A stretch of 64,000 nt of DNA from Pseudomonas sp. HS6 (GTDB taxonomy: Bacteria > Pseudomonadota > Gammaproteobacteria > Pseudomonadales > Pseudomonadaceae): assembly GCF_023375815.1 (NCBI RefSeq), contig NZ_CP067412.1, positions 3,906,001 through 3,970,000 of the forward strand. Reading direction: 5' to 3'. The position numbers and the translations under genes are program-made. Positions 19,185 to 28,278 of the stretch are shown here, piece after piece. The number at the start of each line of letters is the position of its first letter. The first letter of the stretch is position 1. The notes beneath the pieces were generated by a model, which ran no database searches, was not told the DNA's origin, and saw only the letters and a program-made list of their open reading frames with translations.

Positions 19185-20843
19185 ATGACGAGCAGTGATC
19201 ACCAGCGCTTGCTGGACTATTTTTCTTGGAACAGCTGTGTTTCGGATGAGCGCAAGTTGCTTTACATCGCGACACCGAAGGTGGCCTGCACCTCATTGAA
19301 GTGGTGGTTCGCGGAGCTTGAAGGGGTTGCGGAGGCTGTCAAGCAATTGAAGATCAGTTCCGAGACGGATCCCGAACTGGTGATTCATGACACGTTGCTG
19401 GCCGTTGCTCCTCAATTGCTCGTGCGCTCTCCCGAGCAGCTTGAGCATGTCAGGAGGGAGGGATACTTCAGTTTTGCTTTGGTGAGAAACCCCTACAAGC
19501 GAATATTTTCTGCATGGCAGTCGAAGATCCTTTTACGCGAGCCTTTGCAAGTCGAGCCGTATGAAGGCCAGGCGTTCGTGGATCTTCCGGTCGAGACCCT
19601 GTCGGATGTGACCGCGTCTTTCGAGTGTTTTCTTGAGTTTCTGTTCGCCAATGAACGAAACGACTTCAAGGACGCTCACTGGACACCGCAATATGATTTG
19701 CTACAGCCGGATGCATTCTCCTACAGTGCCGTTTCCAAAATCGAGGACACCGCAGCGCTCAATGCTGCGCTACGCAGCCATCTCGGTGAGCCTTACATCA
19801 GTCCATTCAGTAAGGCCAGGGCAAACGAAAGTCTGATCCCTTATCTTCCGGAATTCATCAGTCCGCGATCCAAGTCGCTGATCGATGAACTCTATGCGAA
19901 AGACTTCGAATTCTATGACTACCCAACCTCCATCCCTCCTGCGAAAGAAGCGTTCTCGCAAGAGCAGTTGACAGTAGCGCTTAAGGGGATCGAGTTGCTG
20001 CGTGGGCGGCATCAGCGCATTGGCGAAATGCGTCGGTATTTCATTGAGCAGATTTCCGGGCTGTTGAAGGATAAGGAGTGGCTCGCAGAGCAGCGTCTGA
20101 CATGGATGGATTTCGGCAAGAGCAAGGAAGATCAGCTATTTGCGCTCCAGGCTAGCTTTAGCGAATATGCAGGGCAGCTCGAGGCGGATCGAAATGAGCA
20201 CCAGCAACTCAGGGTAGAGCTGGAACAGTCGAAGGTGGAGGCTGAGATCTCAAAAAAGGAACTCGATCAGTCCAGGATTGAACTTGACGAGTTGAAAGTC
20301 GGACTTGAACAGGCAAGGGTCGAGCACGAACGGACGAAAGTTGAGTGCGAACAGGCAAGAGTGGAACTGGCACAATTGAGAACTGATTTTCATCAGTTGA
20401 AGTTACTGCGCGAACAGGCGCAGTTCGACCACGAACATGCGAAAGCCGAGCACGAACTTACGAAAGGTGAGCACGAACGGACGAAAGGTGAGCACGAACG
20501 GACGAAAGTTGCGCACGAGCAGACAAGTGTCGAGCTGGCACAATTGAGTGCTGATTTTAGTCAGTTGAAGTTACTCCTCGATCATTCTCAGGTCGACTTG
20601 GAACACACGAAGGGCGAGCACGAGCGGACGAAAGTTGCGCACGAGCAGACAAAGGTCGAGTCGGCACAGTTGAGGGCTGAACTTGAGCAGTCGCGGTTGG
20701 AGGTGGCCTCACTTGTTTCCGAGCGTGAAGCGTTTGCTCTGAAGCACAAGCGTTATCTCACCTCCTACAAATATATTGATGCAGAAATCGTCGCTCGATT
20801 GCGCAGGACGGTGCATATTATGAAAAGGCGCAAGGGAGATTAA
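19185..20843 (+). CDS. Carbohydrate-sulfotransferase domain with long C-terminal coiled coil
   Basis: Residues 1 to about 290 resemble the Sulfotransfer_2 family. The 5'-phosphosulfate-binding motif is PKVACTSLK at residues 31-39, with the usual basic, small and hydroxyl residues. The 3'-phosphate-binding motif is RNPYKRIFSAW at 101-111, with Ser109. Such enzymes move sulfate from PAPS to sugars. Residues of about 318-520 are an almost unbroken heptad coiled coil with repeated HERTKxE and ELAQLR units. The last 30 residues (IVARLRRTVHIMKRRK) are basic and amphipathic and could bind membrane. No signal peptide is seen, so it is cytoplasmic. The enzyme-plus-coiled-coil-plus-basic-tail layout next to wzm-wzt resembles the chain terminator/ruler WbdD, though WbdD uses a kinase-methyltransferase. 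Sulfotransferase assignment is good; the ruler role is inferred. Confidence 0.82.
   Translation: MTSSDHQRLLDYFSWNSCVSDERKLLYIATPKVACTSLKWWFAELEGVAEAVKQLKISSETDPELVIHDTLLAVAPQLLVRSPEQLEHVRREGYFSFALVRNPYKRIFSAWQSKILLREPLQVEPYEGQAFVDLPVETLSDVTASFECFLEFLFANERNDFKDAHWTPQYDLLQPDAFSYSAVSKIEDTAALNAALRSHLGEPYISPFSKARANESLIPYLPEFISPRSKSLIDELYAKDFEFYDYPTSIPPAKEAFSQEQLTVALKGIELLRGRHQRIGEMRRYFIEQISGLLKDKEWLAEQRLTWMDFGKSKEDQLFALQASFSEYAGQLEADRNEHQQLRVELEQSKVEAEISKKELDQSRIELDELKVGLEQARVEHERTKVECEQARVELAQLRTDFHQLKLLREQAQFDHEHAKAEHELTKGEHERTKGEHERTKVAHEQTSVELAQLSADFSQLKLLLDHSQVDLEHTKGEHERTKVAHEQTKVESAQLRAELEQSRLEVASLVSEREAFALKHKRYLTSYKYIDAEIVARLRRTVHIMKRRKGD
20322..20700 (+). repeat. In-gene 21-base (heptad) repeats with 168-base super-repeat
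   Basis: Near-identical 21-base units encoding GEHERTK recur, best at 20467-20517. The phrase starting CTGGCACAATTGAG occurs at 20367 and again at 20535, 168 bases (8 x 21) apart, and a diverged copy (TCGGCACAGTTGAG) starts at 20661, 126 bases (6 x 21) later. All periods are multiples of 21, so unit gain or loss keeps both reading frame and heptad register. Confidence 0.85.
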
Positions 20844-20844
20844 G

Positions 20845-21903
20845 GTGGCAAAGGTTTCGGTTGTACTGACTTCCTATAATCACGATAAGTATATTGGGCA
20901 GGCGATTGATACTGTTCTCAATCAAACCTATGGTGACTTGGAACTGATTGTCGTTGATGATGTTTCGCCAGATGCTTCCTGGGAAGTTATCGAGCGCTAT
21001 GATGATCCGCGGATTATCAAGGTTCGAAATGATCGAACTCGCCGTTATATTTACAATATCAATCGCGCTATCCAGTCACAGAGCACCGGTGACTACATCG
21101 CTATCCATCACTCGGATGATGCCTGGGCACTGGACAAGCTAGAGAAACAAGTCGCAGTGCTGGATGCCAACCCGCACATCGGTGCGGTGTTCTCCCACGT
21201 GCAATGTATTGACGAAAACAATCAACCGTTGTCTATCGATTGGTTCAACCAGCCAAACAAGTCACGAGCGGCTTGGTTGCGTGCGCTGTTTTTCAACGAG
21301 AACAGATTGTGCCATCCGAGTGCCCTGGTCAGGCGCAGTGCCTACGAGCAAAGCGAACTGTACAAGTGTGCCCATGCTCAGATCGATGATGCGGAGCTTT
21401 GGACCCGATTGTTGAAGGTGTCCGATATCCATGTCGTCCAGGAAAAGCTGACATTGCACCGGATCTTCTCAGATCAGTCCAATGCGAGTGGCGATCGCCC
21501 AGACAGACGGGCCCGTTTGAAGCTGGAATGGCATCTGCAGAAACAACATTATGTCGATTTGCCCCAAGCGGATATTCTTGAGATCTTTCCGGAAGCCGCA
21601 CAGTGGGTAACACCTCAGGGAGCTCATACTCAGTTTCTGTTGGCAATGGTTGCAATTCATGCTGGCACCTGTCCAGGTACGAGGTTGTTCGGTATCGAAT
21701 TGCTTTATCGATTGATGACGGACGCCGAGTCTCAGGAACAGATTGAGACGCTGCATGGCTTCAATTACCTGGACTTTATCGGTCTTACGGGTAAAGAAGA
21801 TTTTTTTAGCCAGGCGGTGATCGCCGAGCAGCCTGCTGTCGCAATTGCTACTGGATGGCGAGCGCTGATGAGCAGGCTTCTTCGTAGGTTAGGCGCTGCT
21901 TGA
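20845..21903 (+). CDS. Family 2 glycosyltransferase
   Basis: This 352-residue GT-A protein begins AKVSVVLTSYNHDKYIGQAI, then has ELIVVDDVSPDASWEVI and HHSDDAWALDKLEKQ (metal/nucleotide-sugar site). It is followed by a C-terminal part of about 130 residues without a recognised motif. The GTG start lies one base after the sulfotransferase stop, with GGGAG upstream, so the two are translationally linked. It is more distant from the two rhamnosyltransferase-like GT2 genes. Substrate unknown. Confidence 0.88.
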   Translation: MAKVSVVLTSYNHDKYIGQAIDTVLNQTYGDLELIVVDDVSPDASWEVIERYDDPRIIKVRNDRTRRYIYNINRAIQSQSTGDYIAIHHSDDAWALDKLEKQVAVLDANPHIGAVFSHVQCIDENNQPLSIDWFNQPNKSRAAWLRALFFNENRLCHPSALVRRSAYEQSELYKCAHAQIDDAELWTRLLKVSDIHVVQEKLTLHRIFSDQSNASGDRPDRRARLKLEWHLQKQHYVDLPQADILEIFPEAAQWVTPQGAHTQFLLAMVAIHAGTCPGTRLFGIELLYRLMTDAESQEQIETLHGFNYLDFIGLTGKEDFFSQAVIAEQPAVAIATGWRALMSRLLRRLGAA

Positions 21904-22010
21904 CGCGGCGCAACGTATTTTTCCGCGCTGCGGCGCCGTAACCAGTGACTCTCTTTGATATGGAACCGAGGGCGTCGCTGGTTTTATTGTTTGTGAAGTA
22001 GAGGCACTGC

Positions 22011-22466
22011 GTGAAGATTGACCTGAAGATTCTAAGTTCTGTTTCTTTTTTTATCTGTGTGGCAGCCTGCGTTTTGTATTTTACCCGGTGGGTAGATGCC
22101 GAGGCGCCTGTTGAAAGTGCTGCGTCTATCGCGGTTTCGGATCATGTGACGCTGGATGTCGTCAGCAATGCTCTCAAGCTGGAGCTCAAAGGCTGCGATG
22201 TTGCTCAGGTTCCGGATAACTTTTTTCTCCATATTTATCCACGTGACACTTCAAAGGCGGGGGCGGAGGGCTTTATCAACAAGGATTTCAACCTGAATTC
22301 CCTCAAGCCTACGTCCACGGAGACGCGATCGGGGATTGCTTACTGTCGCTATGAGGTTGCGTATGGGCTTTCGGCCGTTGATCGGGTTGCGATTGGCCAG
22401 TTCCGTGCGCCGCAGGGCAACTGCTGCGAAATTCTCTGGGACAAGCAAGTCTCCTTTAATAAATAG
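22011..22466 (+). CDS. Membrane-anchored hypothetical protein
   Basis: This is a 151-residue protein with one N-terminal hydrophobic segment (about residues 8-27, SSVSFFICVAACVLYFTR) and a soluble C-terminal part expected in the periplasm. The soluble part contains LELKGCDVAQVPDNFFLHIYP and a CRYEVAYGLSAVDRVAIGQF stretch. The GTG start follows a GAGG site. I do not recognise the family. Small proteins with the phrase FFLHIYP accompany polysaccharide clusters in some pseudomonads, but I cannot assign a role. It lies between a GT2 and an acyltransferase on the same strand. Confidence 0.72.
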   Translation: MKIDLKILSSVSFFICVAACVLYFTRWVDAEAPVESAASIAVSDHVTLDVVSNALKLELKGCDVAQVPDNFFLHIYPRDTSKAGAEGFINKDFNLNSLKPTSTETRSGIAYCRYEVAYGLSAVDRVAIGQFRAPQGNCCEILWDKQVSFNK

Positions 22467-22485
22467 TCTTCGGTAGTGAATTGAT

Positions 22486-23634
22486 ATGAGCACAACTGTT
22501 GCGGATTCCAATCGTTCTTTCGGACTTGATGTCTGTCGGACGCTTGCATGCCTGCTTGTCGTATTCGGGCATATGCTGGGGCACTCTCTTCCCAGTCCCA
22601 TCCTGTCAAATTTCGCATTTCTGGCCATTTTTGGCGTGGATTTGTTTTTTTGCCTGAGTGGTTTCCTGATAGGTCGAATTCTGCTTAAAGAGGCCGCGCG
22701 TTGGGGTGAAACGAAAACGGCGGGGCTCACGAACTTCTGGTATCGCCGATGGATGAGAACATTGCCGCTTTACGTGTTCTTCTTCTTTGTTTCGTTGAAG
22801 TTTGACTGGCAAGGCGCAACGACCTTCGGCGAGCAGTTTCGATACTTGGTGTTTGCTCAGAATTTCGCCTGGACCATGACAGACTTTTATCGATTGTCGT
22901 GGAGCTTGGCTGTAGAAGAGTGGTTTTACTATACGTTCCCTTTGCTCATATTGCTGATGATCGGTTTTGGTGCCAGCGTAAAACGGGCAGCGATGATAAC
23001 GATCGCGGTTTTTATCGTCGTTCCTTTTCTTGCGCGTATTGGCATGCCGATCCAGCCGGTCAGGTATGACGATGCTCGCTATGTCGTTCTCTATCGTCTG
23101 GATGCCATTGGGTTCGGTGTGCTGGTGGCTTATCTCTATACTTGGCATAAGCCGTTGTTTGATCGGATTATCCGCTTTTGGTATATCCCTTTGGCATTTG
23201 TAGTCGGGATCATTGTCCTGACAAAGCAGGGCGTGCCTTGGACGTTAAATGACAAAGTGTTGCAGTCAGTGTTTTTTTCCTGCTCGGCGATTTTTTTTGC
23301 GGCACTGATTCCCGCATTCTTCCATTTGCGTCCTTCGCGCTCGCAATTGCTCAATCGTTTCGTCAAGTTTACGAGTCTGGTCTCCTACTCGATCTACCTT
23401 GGGCATATTTTTGCCTTCACTCTGGTGATTTCGGTGTTGAACAGATTTGGGTTGCATGAGGCTATATATAATAATCCCTGGATCGTTTATCCAATATTCA
23501 CTCTGTGTGTTTACTTGCTCGCTTATTTGACTTATCGCTTGGTTGAGAAGCCGTTCCTGAAACTTCGAGATGTCGATGGGTTTTCATTCGTAAAATTTCT
23601 GAAGAGCCTCCAGCGTCTCGGCGCAGGGAAGTAG
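22486..23634 (+). CDS. Acyltransferase family 3 (membrane sugar O-acyltransferase)
   Basis: This 382-residue integral membrane protein has about ten hydrophobic helices. It begins SFGLDVCRTLACLLVVFGHML, holding the conserved arginine and histidine of acyltransferase-3 proteins, then FFCLSGFLIGRIL and SLAVEEWFYYTFPL. Such enzymes O-acetylate O-antigens, Nod factors and other glycans, using acyl donors from the cytoplasm. No periplasmic SGNH domain is fused to it, although a separate SGNH gene occurs at 34754-35518. It follows the hypothetical gene by 19 bases. Confidence 0.92.
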   Translation: MSTTVADSNRSFGLDVCRTLACLLVVFGHMLGHSLPSPILSNFAFLAIFGVDLFFCLSGFLIGRILLKEAARWGETKTAGLTNFWYRRWMRTLPLYVFFFFVSLKFDWQGATTFGEQFRYLVFAQNFAWTMTDFYRLSWSLAVEEWFYYTFPLLILLMIGFGASVKRAAMITIAVFIVVPFLARIGMPIQPVRYDDARYVVLYRLDAIGFGVLVAYLYTWHKPLFDRIIRFWYIPLAFVVGIIVLTKQGVPWTLNDKVLQSVFFSCSAIFFAALIPAFFHLRPSRSQLLNRFVKFTSLVSYSIYLGHIFAFTLVISVLNRFGLHEAIYNNPWIVYPIFTLCVYLLAYLTYRLVEKPFLKLRDVDGFSFVKFLKSLQRLGAGK

Positions 23635-23642
23635 GTCTTGTT

Positions 23643-25850
23643 ATGCAAAACTCAACACCGCCGGATTTCTCGAGATATTGTGGTACGGTCGCAATGGCGA
23701 ATAATTACGTAGCTGCTCAAGCCGATGGAGCGCAGGCCGTACCTGTTCTTGTTGTCACTTCAGCAAGTGAGCGCGCTTGTGATTTGTCAGATGTTTACAA
23801 GTCACTGCGGGTGCAGACCTTTCAAAGTTGGCAGTGGCTTGTTTGTTACGACGGCAACTCGGATGAGCAGTTGAATGCGGCGTTTATTGCTGAGGTTGCG
23901 AAGGATAAGCGCGTTCTTTTGCGCCCACGTGCCGAGTGTGCATCCACGAGCGCGGTTTGGTCTGCGTTTGATTATGTGGTGCTGGTGGATGCCAAAACTC
24001 AACTGAAATCGACGTTTATCGAAAAGGCCATCTGGTCCCTGGCATCAAATCCGGAGTTTGCCTTTTGCAATTCCTTGGGAATGATTCCGGGCGAGCACGG
24101 GTGGTTGATAAACCATCATTTGAGTGAAGGTAAACATTACCTTGCCAGTGCTCAATTGAGGGTCAGAGCGGCGGTATTCCGCAGGTCGGTACTGCTGGAG
24201 ACTTTCTCCGATGTTGCGATTTTGTCGGACGGTCGGGATCCCCTCGCCATGCTTTCTTCCTTGGCTGACAAGGGGTATTGGGGATATACGATTCCAGAGT
24301 ATCTGCAATGGTGCTCTTTCTCGGCGGTGGAGAATGATATTGATTCTGACCAGATAAAGGCCGGCAAGGCTGTTCCACAGGTCAATCGGCGTTTTCCTTC
24401 AGCCTATGAAACATTGCCGGTTGCGTTTCCTTTCCGCAATCCACTCAAGCGCAATGCAAGCGGCCGGCGGGTCATGTTTCTTCTGCCGTGGATGGTTGAA
24501 GGTGGGGCTGATCGGGTCAACATTGACCTTATCGAAGGCCTTGTTGCCGGTGGCGCTGATGTCACCGTGTGCGCGACCCTGGAAGCAGATCATCGCTGGC
24601 TCGGAAAGTTTGCCGAGTTGACCCGTGATGTTTTCGTGCTGCCGAATTTCCTGTCTTTGTCGGATTTTCCGCGCTTTATCTTGTATCTGATTGAATCTCG
24701 GAGCATTGACACGGTGTTGATCGCCGGCAGTACTTTGGGCTATCAGCTGCTGCCTTACTTGCGCACCATGGCGCCTGAAACGGCGTTTGTGGATTTGTGC
24801 CATACCGAAGAGATGCATTGGCTCAATGGTGGGCACCCGCGATTTGCGGTCGGTTACCAGGATGCACTTGATCTGAATGTGGTGAGTACGCGTCACTTGT
24901 CCGATTGGATGGAGAGGCTTGGCGCCGATCCGGAAAAGGTTCGAGTGATGTACACGGGAATCAAATCTCAACCGGTCTCCCTGTCCGAAAGCGAGCGTGG
25001 TGCAGTATTGCGCGGTTTTGCTTTGGATGAGCATGCTCTGACCATCATTTTTGCCGGTCGTATGTGTGATCAGAAGCGGCCGCTGAAGCTTGCCGAAATT
25101 TTGAGTGTGGCGAAGCAGAGGGGAGTTCGCTTCAATGCCCTGGTCATTGGCGAGGGGGAGTTGCGCCCTGCGTTTGAAAGTCTGATCGCACAGTATGACC
25201 TGGGCACAGAGGTACGTGTGCTGGGGGCGAAGCCTCACGCCGACTGGCTTTCCCTGCTGGCAGTGTCCGACGTCTTGTTAATGCCATCCGAGTACGAAGG
25301 AATTTCGGTTGCGCTTATCGAATCCATGGCGGCCGGTGTGGTTCCTGTCGTGGCGGATGTGGGTGGCCAGGACGAGCTGGTGGGTGTGGAAACCGGATAC
25401 CTGGTCCAGCATGGCGAGGATGAAGTCGCTCGTTATGTGCAGGTGCTTCAAGAGTTGGCGGCGGACGCCGAAACACGTCGTCACAAGGCGCTGGCCTGTC
25501 GTCAGTTGATTGAGGCGAACTACACTGCCGCTGCAACCAGCCGTCAGTGGCTGGAAATCATGGATGAGGCGCGAGACAACAGAAAGCATTCGCCTCAACC
25601 ATTTTTGCCGTTGGGGTTGGCCAGAGAAATGGCGACGAACGCGTTGGAAAACAGACGAGTCACTTCTTATCTCGATCACCTGTACTCAACGCACTGCCTG
25701 ACGAATGAAGCACAGACCACCGCTCCATTCAATCAAGGTATTCTGGCTTTCCTGGTCGCGAAGATTCGTCGAAATCGCTGGGCCAGGTTTATTTTCAACA
25801 GGCCTTTTATCAGGAAGGTTGCACGAAGGTTGAAAGTGTCTGTTTCTTGA
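23643..25850 (+). CDS. Two-part glycosyltransferase: degenerate GT2-like region plus GT4 domain
   Basis: The protein has 735 residues. Residues of about 30-260 read like a GT-A domain (VPVLVVTSASERACDLSDVY, FQSWQWLVCYDGNSDEQ), but the canonical DxD is not clear, so it may be inactive or adapted. From about residue 275 a GT-B/GT4 enzyme begins: VMFLLPWMVEGGADRVNIDL, IIFAGRMCDQKRPLKLAEIL, and the donor-site EGISVALIESMAAGVVPVV. Two-domain enzymes like this can add two sugars in series. The ATG at 23643 has a poor ribosome site; an ATG at 23694 is possible. Substrates unknown. Confidence 0.85.
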   Translation: MQNSTPPDFSRYCGTVAMANNYVAAQADGAQAVPVLVVTSASERACDLSDVYKSLRVQTFQSWQWLVCYDGNSDEQLNAAFIAEVAKDKRVLLRPRAECASTSAVWSAFDYVVLVDAKTQLKSTFIEKAIWSLASNPEFAFCNSLGMIPGEHGWLINHHLSEGKHYLASAQLRVRAAVFRRSVLLETFSDVAILSDGRDPLAMLSSLADKGYWGYTIPEYLQWCSFSAVENDIDSDQIKAGKAVPQVNRRFPSAYETLPVAFPFRNPLKRNASGRRVMFLLPWMVEGGADRVNIDLIEGLVAGGADVTVCATLEADHRWLGKFAELTRDVFVLPNFLSLSDFPRFILYLIESRSIDTVLIAGSTLGYQLLPYLRTMAPETAFVDLCHTEEMHWLNGGHPRFAVGYQDALDLNVVSTRHLSDWMERLGADPEKVRVMYTGIKSQPVSLSESERGAVLRGFALDEHALTIIFAGRMCDQKRPLKLAEILSVAKQRGVRFNALVIGEGELRPAFESLIAQYDLGTEVRVLGAKPHADWLSLLAVSDVLLMPSEYEGISVALIESMAAGVVPVVADVGGQDELVGVETGYLVQHGEDEVARYVQVLQELAADAETRRHKALACRQLIEANYTAAATSRQWLEIMDEARDNRKHSPQPFLPLGLAREMATNALENRRVTSYLDHLYSTHCLTNEAQTTAPFNQGILAFLVAKIRRNRWARFIFNRPFIRKVARRLKVSVS

Positions 25851-25944
25851 CGCATTTCTGCTTGTGTGATAGGTTTTTCGTCTTTTTTATTGCAGATTAA
25901 CATCAATTTTGTTTCGACAGTTTCGATGTTAGTCGAGAGTTTTT

Positions 25945-26877
25945 ATGAAAATCACAGTGTTTGGCGGCGGCGGCTTTATCGGATCAACTATCGTTGATCG
26001 TTTGTTACAGGATAAGCATTCGATCCGTGTTTTCGAACGCCCGAGAGTGCCTGCCTATCGTACGTTTCTGCCTGATGAGCAAGTCGAGTGGATGACGGGC
26101 GATCTGTCGGATATCAGCAGTATCAAAGAGGCAATCGACGGAGTTGATGTTGTTTTGCATCTTGTTTCGACGACCTTGCCAAAAAGCTCGAATGAAAACC
26201 CGATCTATGATGTGCAAAGCAACGTAATCGCAACTTTGCAATTGCTTGATGCCATGGTTGAAAAAAAGGTCGGTCGAATTGTTTTCATTTCGTCGGGCGG
26301 GACTGTTTACGGCGCTCCGAAGTACATTCCTATTGATGAGAAACATCCGACTGATCCAGAGGTTTCTTATGGCATAACCAAGTTGGCCATCGAGAAATAT
26401 TTACATCTATACAGCCACCTTCATGGCATCAAGCAAGTGTCTCTGCGGGTTGCCAATCCGTATGGCGAGCGCCAGCGCGTGGAAACAGCCCAGGGTGCTG
26501 TAGGTGTGTTCATTCATAATGTATTGAAGGGCTTGCCGATAGAAATCTGGGGTGATGGCAACGTCCAGCGCGATTTTCTTCATGTCAGCGACGTGGCGGA
26601 GGCATTTGCAAAAGCGGTGACCTACACCGGCGAAACCAGTGTTTTCAATATCAGTTCTGGTATCGGTACAAGTTTGAACAGCCTCATGTCGATGATCGAA
26701 GAGGTCAGCGGCGCGCCGGTTGCCAGAAACTACAAGCCTGGGCGTTCTTTCGATGTACCCGTGAGTGTGTTGTGCAATAAATTGGCTCAGGATGATCTCG
26801 GATGGTCGCCCAAGATTTCCATGAAAGACGGTATCTTCAGAACGTTTGAATGGGCCAAGAAAGAATCGCAGAAGTGA
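25945..26877 (+). CDS. NAD-dependent epimerase/dehydratase (GalE-like extended SDR)
   Basis: The 310-residue protein has the NAD motif FGGGGFIGSTIVDRLL, DVVLHLVS, FISSGGTVYGAP with the catalytic serine/threonine region, and YGITKLAIEKY as YxxxK. VANPYGERQ and IEIWGDGNVQRDFLHVSDVA are typical of UDP-hexose 4-epimerases. It probably makes a nucleotide sugar for the local glycosyltransferases. Specificity between UDP-Glc/Gal, UDP-GlcNAc/GalNAc or a related sugar cannot be decided here. Confidence 0.88.
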   Translation: MKITVFGGGGFIGSTIVDRLLQDKHSIRVFERPRVPAYRTFLPDEQVEWMTGDLSDISSIKEAIDGVDVVLHLVSTTLPKSSNENPIYDVQSNVIATLQLLDAMVEKKVGRIVFISSGGTVYGAPKYIPIDEKHPTDPEVSYGITKLAIEKYLHLYSHLHGIKQVSLRVANPYGERQRVETAQGAVGVFIHNVLKGLPIEIWGDGNVQRDFLHVSDVAEAFAKAVTYTGETSVFNISSGIGTSLNSLMSMIEEVSGAPVARNYKPGRSFDVPVSVLCNKLAQDDLGWSPKISMKDGIFRTFEWAKKESQK

Positions 26878-26931
26878 GGGTAATCGGGTGAGTTGCCTTT
26901 TGCTTTCCAGCAGTGCTGGCTGCAACCTCGA

Positions 26932-28278
26932 ATGAAGGTATTACTCACCGTACATCAGTTTTTTCCAGAGTTTTCTGCAGGCACCGAAGTTCTGACCCTG
27001 TCCGTCGCTCGCGAGCTCAAGGGGCGGGGGCATGAGGTAAGGATCTTCACAGGTTTTCCGGCCACTGAAGCGCTGACGGATCGAGAGCGATTCGACCAAT
27101 ATCATTACGACGGGTTTCTCGTGGACCGATTTCGGCATGCCTATGTGCCGATGGGTGATCAGACGTCGAAAATCGAGATTGGCTATGATAACCATCTGGC
27201 TGCGGACTTTTTTCAGCAACTGCTGAAGGAGTTCCAGCCGGACGTTGTACATTTCTTTCACCTCAACCGCCTCGGCACCGGACTGATTGAAAAAGCCGTG
27301 ACGGCGGGCGTGCCTGCTTATTACACGCCGACCGACTTCTGGAGTATTTGTCCTACTGGGCAGTTGCTGCGCTGTGGGGGACTGACCTGTGCCGGGCCGA
27401 GTCCGGACGCGGGGAATTGTGCAGTGCATTTCGCGGCCAATCTGTTGCCCGGTCGAATCGCTGCGCTGGTCAGTGCAATTCCCGATAGTGTCAGCGATAG
27501 TTTGGTGCGTCTGATTCGTTCTCCTCGGATTCCAGCGGTTCCGTTCGTGGGTGAGGTGCGTGCTCTCGATAAGCGTCTTGACCGCAACATTCGTCGGTTG
27601 AATCTTCTGCAGGCTGTCATTGCTCCCAATAGGATGATTGAGTCATTGCTTCTGGGTAACGGCGTGCGACCCGAAATAATGGTCAGGTCGTCCTATGGCA
27701 TCAACCTGGCCCAGCCTGTCGTGGTGCGCGACCGGACGTTGCGTGATAGGCCGCTGGTATTGGGTTTCATCGGTACGCTCGCCTCGCATAAAGGCTGCCA
27801 CGTGCTTCTGGAGGCGCTGCAGCGGTTTTCTTCCCGCGAGGTGCATCTCAAGATATATGGCAAACAAACCGAATTTCCGGAATATGTAGCCAAACTGCAT
27901 CGTTTGTCGGATGGGAATGAGTCGGTGACGTTCTGCGGCACATTTTCGAATGAGGACATCTTCAACGTGTTGGGTGGCCTGGATGCACTGGTAGTGCCAT
28001 CTGTCTGGAATGAAAATACTCCGCTTGTTGTCTACTCGGCTCAGGCTGCCGGTTGTCCCGTAGTGGCGTCCGATGTACCCGGAATCGCCGAGGCGGTTAC
28101 TCATGATGTGAACGGGTTGCTATTTACGCCAGGCAGCGTCGTCGAGCTCCAACACGTTCTCACACGCCTGATCGACGAAGAAGGGTTGCTGGAGGGGTTG
28201 TCCGCGAATTCCGTGCCACCAAAATCTGTTTCTGTCTATGTGGATGAGTTGTTTCAGATTTGGAACTCACCCATGTAG
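26932..28278 (+). CDS. Family 4 glycosyltransferase
   Basis: This GT-B enzyme begins MKVLLTVHQFFPEFSAGTEVL, then ALSVARELKxRGHEV-type text. It has a mid-region cysteine pair (SICPTGQLLRCGG), and a C-terminal donor domain with LGFIGTLASHKGCHVLLEAL and PSVWNENTPLVVYSAQAAG, which holds the ExxxxxxxE-like region. The ATG at 26932 gives 448 residues; an upstream TTG at 26893 would add 13 residues with little family character. It starts 54 bases after the epimerase. A substrate cannot be named. Confidence 0.87.
   Translation: MKVLLTVHQFFPEFSAGTEVLTLSVARELKGRGHEVRIFTGFPATEALTDRERFDQYHYDGFLVDRFRHAYVPMGDQTSKIEIGYDNHLAADFFQQLLKEFQPDVVHFFHLNRLGTGLIEKAVTAGVPAYYTPTDFWSICPTGQLLRCGGLTCAGPSPDAGNCAVHFAANLLPGRIAALVSAIPDSVSDSLVRLIRSPRIPAVPFVGEVRALDKRLDRNIRRLNLLQAVIAPNRMIESLLLGNGVRPEIMVRSSYGINLAQPVVVRDRTLRDRPLVLGFIGTLASHKGCHVLLEALQRFSSREVHLKIYGKQTEFPEYVAKLHRLSDGNESVTFCGTFSNEDIFNVLGGLDALVVPSVWNENTPLVVYSAQAAGCPVVASDVPGIAEAVTHDVNGLLFTPGSVVELQHVLTRLIDEEGLLEGLSANSVPPKSVSVYVDELFQIWNSPM

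Noticed and set aside
20467..20530. Short tandem repeats considered as a CRISPR array
   Set aside because: They are contiguous 21-base coding units with no spacers and no cas genes.
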